A program made the position numbers and the translations under genes. From Clostridia bacterium (lineage in GTDB: Bacteria; Bacillota; Clostridia; Christensenellales; UBA1242), in the NCBI GenBank assembly GCA_017399515.1, contig JAFQBZ010000098.1, forward strand, positions 1 to 13,411: DNA of 13,411 nucleotides. Reading direction: 5' to 3'. This document shows positions 6,056 through 12,713 of this stretch, in pieces. The notes under the pieces are model-generated. The model saw only the letters and a list, made by a program, of their open reading frames with translations, did not search any database and was not told the DNA's origin. Every line of letters begins with the position of its first letter. The first letter of the stretch is position 1.

Positions 6056-7716
6056 TGGAAAATAGAGATGAATTAAAAGTTGAATTAATAAGCAGTTTTA
6101 ATTATGTGAAAACAAATAAACACAGTCATTTTTCCGCATATCACATTGTTGAAAAATTGCTTTCGCATAAAGATGGCAGTTACTTTGAACGCGCACACCT
6201 TGAATATGATGAAATGGACCTTATTCAAAACCTTATTTTAAACAAAAAAGTCATTATTGACTTTTGTTTGAAACACCCTGAAGTGGCTTATGATGTTTTA
6301 TTTTGGCCAATAATGTTTAAAACCCTTTCAACAAAAGATTTTTCTGGCTATTCAAAAGAGCAAATTTTAACACTTCCAAAACTTTGCCGCGAAGTTATTG
6401 TTCACCCTGAAAACATTTATAAAATGAAAGTTCAGCACAGAGTTGATGACCGACTTCTCTACTCTATTCCAGAAGACAAACCTTGGGAAGCCCTTGAATG
6501 GATTGCCGTTCACGCCCCTGACAAATTGAAGTTTGTTATGACACGAACAAGTTTAATCAGCCCATTTGGAAGAAATAATGTTGTTGAACATTACAGCCAA
6601 ATTGAAGATAAAAGCAAAATTCCTGAAGCAATTTTGGCTTATATTGAAGGCGATGAACAACTTCGAAAATTTCAAAGTGAACACGGAAAGAAAACTTCTG
6701 TGATTCAACAACAAATGCGACTTGTGAAGAAAATGTCTTGGTTTGACGATAATGGTGAACTTTTGAAACTTTTTGAACTTGCTGATGGAATGCAAATTAC
6801 TTCTGTCGAAGACTATAAACTTATTGCAACTTATTTTAGAAACAGTGATATGTCTGTGAGTGAATTTTGCAGAAAGTTCAAAATTAACAGCGTTGAAGGT
6901 TTCAAAAAAATGTGTGAAAAGATTGCCCTCACCGACCCTGATTTTGCAGAATTTTATAAAGAAAATTTAGAAACAAAATCAAGAGAATATGTTGCAACAA
7001 TTAGAGAGCAAATTGAAAATGTATCAGCCAGCCAAACTGCGATTCCTGATATGCTTGAAGGTCACAAAACTAAAAGAAGTTTAGAAACTGTGATGAAAAT
7101 GGGACAATCTATTGTGACATATCCAACACTTTGCGCATTTGCTGAAAATGTGATTAAATATTACCACGAAAGATTAAATTCTTATGACCCACTTTCAACT
7201 GATGAACAAGAAATTTTAAAACGCTTAACATCTGCTGAAGTTAAATTTTTAATGCCTTCAAAAGTTAGTGCAAAATATAAAAGCGGTGCTTCAATCAACC
7301 TTGGAAATGAGTTTGCAAAACCATTTGTTCCGGTAATCAATCAGGTTAACCCATCTGTTAAAAATATGGTTTATAACAGAAAAAATGGCTTAATGAAAGG
7401 TTTAGATTCTTATTCATTAAACTTTGACTATAACTCATACGCAACCGGAAACACTCAACTCATTATGCCTGATGGCAGCCTTCTTCAAACAACTGAAGCA
7501 ATGGCTGATATGGCTGAAGCATACGCTTCAAAGCATAAACTTTTCAAATCTGCAAGCACAATGTCAAGAATTGTTAGAGCAATTGCTGAAGGCAAAATTC
7601 AAAACCAAGCCGAAACTGAAGAATATAAACAACACCTTCAAAAAAGAGTGCTCAAAACAATGAAAGAATGCAAAACCCTTGCAGAATATTTTGAGAAATA
7701 TCGTGAATTAAACTAA
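6055..7716 (+). CDS. Large hypothetical protein, probably helical, unknown
   Basis: A 553-residue soluble-looking protein with no signal peptide, membrane segment, Walker motif or cysteine-based metal site that I can recognise. The middle (about 215-330) and the end (about 490-553) read as amphipathic helices, while residues about 395-480 are more mixed and contain several Asn/Ser/Tyr-rich turns. It starts one base inside the stop codon of the 54-residue gene, so translation probably depends on upstream ribosomes. The next ATG is far downstream. The transcript ends at a strong hairpin directly after the stop. Codon use and base composition resemble the helicase gene rather than the A/T-rich genes to the right, so it may belong to the resident chromosome. 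No function is proposed. Confidence 0.8.
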   Translation: MENRDELKVELISSFNYVKTNKHSHFSAYHIVEKLLSHKDGSYFERAHLEYDEMDLIQNLILNKKVIIDFCLKHPEVAYDVLFWPIMFKTLSTKDFSGYSKEQILTLPKLCREVIVHPENIYKMKVQHRVDDRLLYSIPEDKPWEALEWIAVHAPDKLKFVMTRTSLISPFGRNNVVEHYSQIEDKSKIPEAILAYIEGDEQLRKFQSEHGKKTSVIQQQMRLVKKMSWFDDNGELLKLFELADGMQITSVEDYKLIATYFRNSDMSVSEFCRKFKINSVEGFKKMCEKIALTDPDFAEFYKENLETKSREYVATIREQIENVSASQTAIPDMLEGHKTKRSLETVMKMGQSIVTYPTLCAFAENVIKYYHERLNSYDPLSTDEQEILKRLTSAEVKFLMPSKVSAKYKSGASINLGNEFAKPFVPVINQVNPSVKNMVYNRKNGLMKGLDSYSLNFDYNSYATGNTQLIMPDGSLLQTTEAMADMAEAYASKHKLFKSASTMSRIVRAIAEGKIQNQAETEEYKQHLQKRVLKTMKECKTLAEYFEKYRELN

Positions 7717-7717
7717 C

Positions 7718-7748
7718 AAAAAAACAGTTCGAATCGAACTGTTTTTTT
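7718..7748. terminator. Bidirectional terminator between convergent genes
   Basis: Stem AAAAAAACAGTTC (7718-7730) with GAACTGTTTTTTT (7736-7748). It has A and T runs on both sides, so it can serve the + gene ending at 7716 and the - gene ending at 7756. Confidence 0.9.
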
Positions 7749-7755
7749 ATTTTGC

Positions 7756-8001
7756 TTAAGCCACTTTCACTAGTTCTGAAAAGCATTCAAAAATCACATC
7801 TTTAAGTTCATCATAAAAATCGAAGTTAAACTTCTTTTGATAGCAACCCATTTCAATCAAATAACCTTCTTCATCAAGAAAGTTTATAATTTTTGCAGCC
7901 CTTGTGTAACCAATTTTAAGCACACTTTTCATTCTTGCCATGCTCACATCATCAACCACCAATAATTCATCAATTTTTTTTCTTAATTCAATTTCGTTCA
8001 T
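7756..8001 (-). CDS. Standalone FtsK-gamma-like winged-helix protein
   Basis: An 81-residue protein whose core, residues about 18-50 (VSMARMKSVLKIGYTRAAKIINFLDEEGYL), closely follows the gamma domain of FtsK/SpoIIIE translocases, where S-x2-x-Q/M-R-x2-x-I-G-Y-x-R-A-A forms the winged helix that reads polar chromosomal DNA motifs. No motor domain is present here, so it is a free DNA-binding module, perhaps a small regulator. AAAGGAGG lies 8-9 bases before the ATG. About 90 bp spanning its promoter, ribosome binding site and first codons are repeated, with divergence, ahead of the next gene upstream (9137). An inverted repeat AATCC-N8-GGATT lies at 8045-8062. Function beyond DNA binding is inferred only. 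Confidence 0.8.
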   Translation of the reverse strand: MNEIELRKKIDELLVVDDVSMARMKSVLKIGYTRAAKIINFLDEEGYLIEMGCYQKKFNFDFYDELKDVIFECFSELVKVA

Positions 8002-8062
8002 ATTTCCTTCCTCCTTTTGTATAACTCTATATTATCAAAAAAAGAATCCTAAAAAACGGATT
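7965..8062 (-). repeat. Leader repeat copy A (promoter, RBS and first codons)
   Basis: From the inverted repeat at 8045-8062 through the TGATAATAT -10 region, ribosome binding site and first 12-18 codons of the FtsK-gamma gene, this matches copy B at about 9095-9197. Shared blocks include TCCGTTTTTT, TTTTTGATA, CAAAAGGA, GAAATT and AATTAAGAAAAA. Copy A encodes MNEIELRKKIDELLVVDD and copy B MSEIKLRKILVVND, which lacks four residues. Confidence 0.75.
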
Positions 8063-8094
8063 TAAAAAATCATTTTCAAACTTTTTCAGCACAA

Positions 8095-8122
8095 AAAAAA
8101 GAAATCAAAAGATTTCTTTTTT
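8095..8122 (-). terminator. Terminator of the DUF262-fragment gene
   Basis: Stem AAAAAAGAAATC (8095-8106) with GATTTCTTTTTT (8111-8122), loop AAAA, with a T-run on the minus strand. It is A/U-rich and therefore weaker than the others. Confidence 0.75.
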
Positions 8123-8126
8123 ATTT

Positions 8127-9137
8127 TTATTTAACATCAAATATCTTTTTTAATTCATCTTTTAAAAGGTCTTTTCTCTTTTCATAAAATTTTTCAAAAT
8201 CAACAAGTTTATAAGAAACTTTTCTAGGCAAATATTTATCAATATTACCTTTATTAAACCACTCTTCTAAATCCATATCTTTTTTACTTTTATTTGCAAT
8301 TCCTACAAGTAATTGTAAATTTGGCAGTTTATCTTTCATTTTTTGCCATTCAATAATTTTTTCTTCTTTGATTCCCAAACTCTTTAAATTTTTTGTGTTA
8401 AATTTTGCATATTTGTGCATACGCTCTTGATAACATGGAACTTCATTCATTTTTATTTCTGAATATAACAAAGATAATATCATAAATGCATAAGGGCTAC
8501 CCTTATTATAAGTTAAAAACATTTCTAACAAGTCTTCGTTAACAGAAAAATCTCTCTGTGCAACAAATTTCAATTCATTAAAATAAGACAATTTAAACCC
8601 TTCTTTTCTGAGTTTATGACTGTTTAATTCTTTTTTGATTTTTGCCAAAGCCGAATTTCCAGCAGCACCAAACAACTGCTTTACTTGTGCTATAATTAAA
8701 TATTTTCTTAATTCGCTTATAGATTCATCATTTAATTTACCACGCTTATAAATGTAATAAATAACCGGAATTGCAACATTTTTAGAAACTAAATTTCCCG
8801 AACAAAAACCAAAACAATTAAGTAAATCAATTGCTTTAATAATGCTGTTTTTAATATTTTCCCAGTTATCTTTAATTGCTTTTATGTTTGCTGAACCCAA
8901 ATTTTCAATTTTTAATTCAGATGATGGACACATTAAATAAAGACATGTTCTCATAATGAAATCATTATCAAAATTAAAACCTTGACCTTTTTTGTTTATA
9001 ATATTTATCAAATCTTCAATTTCTTCTCTGCCTTGTTCCCAAATAGATACAATAGTTGAAAATAATAAATCGCTTTTTTCTAATTTTTTTCCACCATCGT
9101 TAACAACCAATATTTTTCTTAATTTAATTTCACTCAT
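8127..9137 (-). CDS. N-terminally truncated DUF262 (GmrS-like) protein, chimeric start
   Basis: A 336-residue protein matching the region after the NTPase core of DUF262/GmrSD-type proteins: VNDGGKKLEKSDLLFSTIV, REEIEDLINIINKKG, FDNDFIMRTCLYL, IKDNWENIK, PYAFMILSLLY and LPNLQLLVG. The N-terminal DUF262 domain with its nucleotide-binding motif is absent. The usual HNH-like FHQDHMHP segment near residue 236 reads C-Y-Q-E-R-M-H-K, so the H-x-D-H residues are lost. The reading frame is nonetheless intact. Full-length relatives are modification-dependent restriction enzymes; this one is probably inactive as such. I chose ATG 9137, not 9143, because the paralogous leader of the FtsK-gamma gene starts at this codon and the ribosome binding site spacing is better. 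The first 12-14 residues look derived from that gene. Confidence 0.78.
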   Translation of the reverse strand: MSEIKLRKILVVNDGGKKLEKSDLLFSTIVSIWEQGREEIEDLINIINKKGQGFNFDNDFIMRTCLYLMCPSSELKIENLGSANIKAIKDNWENIKNSIIKAIDLLNCFGFCSGNLVSKNVAIPVIYYIYKRGKLNDESISELRKYLIIAQVKQLFGAAGNSALAKIKKELNSHKLRKEGFKLSYFNELKFVAQRDFSVNEDLLEMFLTYNKGSPYAFMILSLLYSEIKMNEVPCYQERMHKYAKFNTKNLKSLGIKEEKIIEWQKMKDKLPNLQLLVGIANKSKKDMDLEEWFNKGNIDKYLPRKVSYKLVDFEKFYEKRKDLLKDELKKIFDVK

Positions 9138-9197
9138 AATCATTCTTCCTTTTGCTTAACCCTATAATATCAAAAATCAAGTCCAAAAAAACGGACA
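9095..9197 (-). repeat. Leader repeat copy B with inverted repeat
   Basis: This is the upstream and 5' coding region of the DUF262 fragment, homologous to copy A. It includes the inverted repeat GTCC (9181-9184), N8, GGAC (9193-9196), an extended -10 TGA-TATTAT (9172-9164), AAAGGAAGA and the first dozen codons. Where copy A has ATCC/GGAT, copy B has GTCC/GGAC, so the arms changed together. Confidence 0.7.
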
Positions 9198-9222
9198 TAA
9201 TAATTTAAATGTTTACACAATA

Positions 9223-9251
9223 AAAAAACCTGGCATTAAGCCAAGTTTTTT
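9223..9251 (-). terminator. Terminator of the nuclease operon
   Basis: AAAAAACCTGGC (9223-9234) pairs, with one mismatch, with GCCAAGTTTTTT (9240-9251) around ATTAA, followed by T's on the minus strand. It lies 8 bases past the stop of the 353-residue nuclease and separates the operon from the DUF262 fragment. Confidence 0.82.
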
Positions 9252-9259
9252 ATTATTTG

Positions 9260-10321
9260 CTAATACCACTTTTTGCCATCAAGTGTGTTTGCAATATTTT
9301 TTAAACTATCTTGTTTTTGTAAATCATATTCTCGAATATCAATATTTTTTCTATATGTAAATAATCCACCCTTTGAATCTTTAATAAATTCCAATTCCAT
9401 TAACTCACTCATTATGAAAAATTTATGAGCATAATTTGTTAAAGAATCTTTATAAGGACTTGAATTTATCATTTCCTTAATCTTTTCAATTTCTTCTTTG
9501 GTTACAACTTTTGAATTATCTTTATAATTTTCAACACACTCAAAACTCATATTGTCAATATTGCCTGTTTCGATAATTTTTGTTTCAATAATTTTTTCAA
9601 TTTTACCAATATATCTAACTGCTTTATTATTGTATAAACCTAAATATTTAAAACCTTTATGACTGTGCTCTGCTGTATCATAATACATTTTATATTTAAC
9701 ATTTTCTTTAAGTGTATTTCCACATGCTCTTATGCGAATTTTATAATCATCATCTTTAATAAGATTTTCATTATTACAATATTCATAAAATTCTTCTATA
9801 AGTTCATAAATTTCATTGTCTTTATATTCATTAAACAACTCTTTTGCACTATCGCATAACTCTACATATGTTGTGCGTTTAATTATATTATTATGCTTGT
9901 TATTTAATTCAGTAATTAATTTTTCATCATTGGCTGAATACTCTACTGCTAATAATATTAAATATACATCATCTTTTTTAGTGTCAATATCTTCAAAATA
10001 TTTCAAATGTCCCAACAATTGTTTTTGGTTAAAGTCATTGTCTTTTTCTTTTGCTTCAATTAAAATTTTAAAACCTTTTTGCCCTATTAAACCATCAGGA
10101 ACTGAAGATTTGTCTTTTTCTTTATGCTGTGAAACAAATTGTGGACACCATTCATTTTCTTCTCTATCAACAATTCCTGAAATCAATTCATAAAATTTGT
10201 CATGACTATAATTATAAATCTTTTTTAATAAAAGTAATGCATTGCTAGAGTGTATATTTTCCCTTGAATGGTATTTTTGAAATGAACTTATATTATCTTT
10301 TACATTAAGTTTTTCTTCCAT
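9260..10321 (-). CDS. PD-(D/E)XK nuclease-like protein, 353 aa
   Basis: The N-terminal third carries a PD-(D/E)XK core: helix NALLLLKKIYNYSHDKFYELI (27-47, with E45), VPDGLI (D76), ILIEAK (E89, K91) and a following QLLGHL helix (Q101). These are the expected acid, E-x-K and Gln positions of Mg2+-dependent nucleases. Residues about 125-353 are Lys-, Glu- and Asn-rich with no recognised domain and may give specificity. The start is supported by AGGGGGAT upstream and lies 12 bases after the stop of the preceding nuclease gene, so both are probably in the WYL-headed operon. Hand-counted samples are about 23% G+C, below the helicase and WYL genes, which suggests transfer. Target (phage or plasmid DNA, or RNA) unknown. 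Repair or restriction roles are alternatives. Confidence 0.75.
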   Translation of the reverse strand: MEEKLNVKDNISSFQKYHSRENIHSSNALLLLKKIYNYSHDKFYELISGIVDREENEWCPQFVSQHKEKDKSSVPDGLIGQKGFKILIEAKEKDNDFNQKQLLGHLKYFEDIDTKKDDVYLILLAVEYSANDEKLITELNNKHNNIIKRTTYVELCDSAKELFNEYKDNEIYELIEEFYEYCNNENLIKDDDYKIRIRACGNTLKENVKYKMYYDTAEHSHKGFKYLGLYNNKAVRYIGKIEKIIETKIIETGNIDNMSFECVENYKDNSKVVTKEEIEKIKEMINSSPYKDSLTNYAHKFFIMSELMELEFIKDSKGGLFTYRKNIDIREYDLQKQDSLKNIANTLDGKKWY

Positions 10322-10333
10322 CGTATCCCCCTG

Positions 10334-11617
10334 TTAATTACATAGTTTAATTGCTTCAATAAAATCATTTTTAAATTTATCTAATTTTTCATTAAATGAA
10401 TGTTTGTTAAAAATAGGAACCATATCACTTAAATACTTTTCATATTTAAAATCTTTCCAAAAATCTTTATTTTCACTTATTAACTTATTTAAAAATTCTT
10501 TAATTTCACTATACTTTATAATTTTACATATTTCGTTTTCTTTGTATAATTCTAATTCTTTTTCTATGTCACTCACTTTATAATCTGGAACTAACACAAA
10601 TCCCAAAGGTTTAGGTTTATCATTAGCCCATTTATAATAAGTTGTTATTTGTGAATGATTATTCTTTGTTCCATTTAAGCCACTTAAAACCTTATTTTCA
10701 ATAAAAACTCTATATGTTTCTGATTCGGCAGAAATATCCATTCTTCCACCTTTGATTCCTTTTTCTCTTTCAACTTTAAATTTTTCATTTTTAACATCAA
10801 TTTTCAAATACTCAAGAAATCTATTAAAAACATTTTTATAATTTAATATTTCATACAATAAGTTAGTGTAACTCTCTTCATTTTCTGTTTTTCTTATCAT
10901 ATCTAAAAATGTTTTAGCATTTTCATCTTTATGATTATTTACTTCTTCTTTTGAAATTGGCATTATCTTTAAAGTTGTGCCATTTTCCTCAATATCTTCA
11001 ATATCTTCAATATCTTCAATAGCATTTATGAGAGCATTATAACTTTGAGGACAGGTATCATTATAAACATATCCTCTATTTCTTTGATAAGTGTAATCTT
11101 TTGTAGTTACTTCTATAATTTTTGTTGGTTCTTTTATCCATTCTGCTTCAAATGTTATAAGTGGATATTTATCCGGAACATTTAAAATCTTTTTCAAACA
11201 TTTACCACCATATTCAACATCACAATCAGTTTCACTTGGATTTTGAATTCTTCTTTTTAGTTTAATTAAATATTTTATTTTAAAAGTTGATTCTTTTTCT
11301 TCTTTCTCCACTTGGTCGTTTTTTATTTTAACTATAGTTGCTGGAGAAGCAATAACCAAATATTCAACTTTTGCAATCTTAATATCATCTTTTGAATGGT
11401 TTTTTCTATCTTTTTCTGGGTCATAAACATATTCATCTTCATCTTTGTTTACATAAATCCCCCTACGAAGTGTGCCATAAGGTGAATTATAAATATAATA
11501 TTTTCCGTCATCGGCTTTAAAAAAATCTATAATTTCATGAGATATATTTCCATCTTTATCATTCCAAGCACCTTCAAATGCTTTATTTAAAATAATACAT
11601 TTACATTCTTTTGCCAT
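10334..11617 (-). CDS. Two-domain protein with C-terminal PD-(D/E)XK nuclease, 427 aa
   Basis: Residues 1-about 190 form an unrecognised N-terminal domain containing HEIIDFFKADDGKYYIYNSPYG (27-48) and KVEYLVIASPA; it may be a sensor or targeting module. A low-complexity (IED)3 linker (200-208) leads to a C-terminal nuclease fold resembling the PDDEXK_4 type: EESYTNLLYEIL (E247/E248), GGRMDIS (D294), VFIENK (E307, K309) and SQITTYYKW (Q323, Y327). All core catalytic positions are present. AGGAG lies 7 bases before the ATG, and the WYL regulator gene ends 15 bases upstream. Samples are about 20% G+C. It is probably an effector of a defence operon with the other nuclease; function untested. Confidence 0.75.
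   Translation of the reverse strand: MAKECKCIILNKAFEGAWNDKDGNISHEIIDFFKADDGKYYIYNSPYGTLRRGIYVNKDEDEYVYDPEKDRKNHSKDDIKIAKVEYLVIASPATIVKIKNDQVEKEEKESTFKIKYLIKLKRRIQNPSETDCDVEYGGKCLKKILNVPDKYPLITFEAEWIKEPTKIIEVTTKDYTYQRNRGYVYNDTCPQSYNALINAIEDIEDIEDIEENGTTLKIMPISKEEVNNHKDENAKTFLDMIRKTENEESYTNLLYEILNYKNVFNRFLEYLKIDVKNEKFKVEREKGIKGGRMDISAESETYRVFIENKVLSGLNGTKNNHSQITTYYKWANDKPKPLGFVLVPDYKVSDIEKELELYKENEICKIIKYSEIKEFLNKLISENKDFWKDFKYEKYLSDMVPIFNKHSFNEKLDKFKNDFIEAIKLCN
10991..11017. repeat. Three perfect 9-bp tandem repeats inside the nuclease gene
   Basis: AATATCTTC occurs three times in a row and encodes the (IED)3 linker between the N-terminal domain and the nuclease. Copy number changes would stay in frame and would alter linker length. 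Confidence 0.85.
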
Positions 11618-11632
11618 AAATTTCTCCTGTGT

Positions 11633-12625
11633 TTACTTGTATTTTTTGTTTAAAGTTTCTATTGCTTGTTTGATTTTTTCGCGTGTTTGTTTTGGTGACA
11701 AAAGTTCAAAGTGCTCACCATATTGAAGTGCCCAATAAACAATGGCTTTTTCATTTGCTTTCACATCAGCAAAAATCTCTCCATTTTGCTGATAAACCCT
11801 TGCATTTGTTCCAAACCAATCAGTTAAGATTCCAACCGCATACTCATCTGAAAGTTTTAAAACTACATCAATAGTTTCGGCTGAAAACATATAAATATTT
11901 TCATTTGCATACTTTGCAATATCAAGCCCATTTTCAAAACCTTTAACCTTTTCAATTGGTTTTGCATCTTTTTCTAAAATTTTGATGTCTTTTATCTGGT
12001 CAAGTTTATAGTTTGCAATATCATCAAAATAGTGATAATTGCACACAAGATAATATCTGCCCTGATTGTTAACCAAAAAATAAGGATTCACAATATATCG
12101 CCTGTTTTGTTGTTTTTCTTGGTTTGCTTTAGAAACATAAGGTCTGTCATAAGAAAATTCAACCTGTTTTTTCTGCTCTATTGCTTCGTGCAAAATGTCA
12201 ATAGTGTAAAACAACTGCTTGTTGTTTGTTCTTGAAATTTCATCACTTTTGTAAATATAATTATATTTCTTTCTATCATATTTGCTTGAAAATGCCGAGA
12301 TTTTCTTTGCCAAATCTCGCGATTTTTTGCTATCGATTGATTTGCTTGAAAACACCGCATCAACCAAAAACGAAATTTCACTCTGCTCAAAATCTCGCGC
12401 ACCAAGATAACAGCCACCACCCTCACATTTAACGATGTCATATCCCGCTTCAATCAAGTTTTCAATGTTTGCGCCAACAGATTTTCTTTCACATTCCATT
12501 CCATAAACATCATAAAGTTTTTTCAAGATTTCATTTTGTGTGAGTGGGTGCTTTTCATCTGAATATTCTTTCAAAATTTCTAAAATATAAATTATGGATA
12601 ATTTTTTATTATTTGTGTAAGCCAT
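11633..12625 (-). CDS. WYL-domain transcriptional regulator
   Basis: A 330-residue regulator. Residues about 8-75 form a winged helix-turn-helix (LSIIYILEILKEYS, TQNEILKKLYDVYG, ERKSVGANIENLIEAGYDI). Residues about 138-215 form a WYL domain, with VNPYFLVNNQGRYYLVCNY and YKLDQI corresponding to the usual PY-x-L-...-R-W-Y-L and F-x-L-D-R-I. Residues about 248-327 are a WCX-like C-terminal domain. WYL domains sense nucleic acid or other ligands and often repress phage-defence operons (BrxR and CapW types). I chose the ATG at 12625 because AAAAGG precedes it and because the predicted promoter would start transcription downstream of the earlier ATG at 12664. It probably heads the operon with the two nucleases and may bind the inverted repeat at its own -35. 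Confidence 0.9.
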   Translation of the reverse strand: MAYTNNKKLSIIYILEILKEYSDEKHPLTQNEILKKLYDVYGMECERKSVGANIENLIEAGYDIVKCEGGGCYLGARDFEQSEISFLVDAVFSSKSIDSKKSRDLAKKISAFSSKYDRKKYNYIYKSDEISRTNNKQLFYTIDILHEAIEQKKQVEFSYDRPYVSKANQEKQQNRRYIVNPYFLVNNQGRYYLVCNYHYFDDIANYKLDQIKDIKILEKDAKPIEKVKGFENGLDIAKYANENIYMFSAETIDVVLKLSDEYAVGILTDWFGTNARVYQQNGEIFADVKANEKAIVYWALQYGEHFELLSPKQTREKIKQAIETLNKKYK

Positions 12626-12662
12626 TTTCAACCTTTTTAATTTTCTAATTTTTATCATTTCC

Positions 12663-12692
12663 ATAATATCATTTTAAAACAAAATGTGTCCA
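12663..12692 (-). promoter_or_regulatory. Promoter of the WYL-nuclease operon
   Basis: On the minus strand TGGACA (12692-12687), an 18-bp spacer and TATTAT (12668-12663) preceded by TGA, forming an extended -10. The -35 sits within one arm of a perfect inverted repeat, so a bound regulator would block it. Confidence 0.6.
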
Positions 12693-12709
12693 TTATTTTG
12701 GACACATTT
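12682..12709. promoter_or_regulatory. Perfect inverted repeat: operator and/or terminator
   Basis: AAATGTGTCC (12682-12691) and GGACACATTT (12700-12709) around an 8-base spacer. On the minus strand it follows the phosphatase stop by 4 bases and is followed by TTTTGTTTT, so it can terminate that transcript. It also overlaps the -35 of the WYL gene. A shorter version with the same N8 spacing occurs at 9181-9196, and a variant at 8045-8062. Confidence 0.7.
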
Positions 12710-12713
12710 CTAT

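Noticed and set aside
9138..9143. Earlier ATG for the DUF262 fragment
   Set aside because: The paralogous leader of the FtsK-gamma gene aligns its ATG with 9137, and the first ATG lies too close to the ribosome binding site.
10991..11017. CRISPR-like repeat tract
   Set aside because: Nine-base direct repeats without spacers inside a coding frame; simply an (IED)3 linker.
12626..12664. Earlier ATG for the WYL regulator (13 extra residues)
   Set aside because: No ribosome binding site precedes it, it overlaps the predicted -10 element, and the extra basic residues are not needed for the winged helix.
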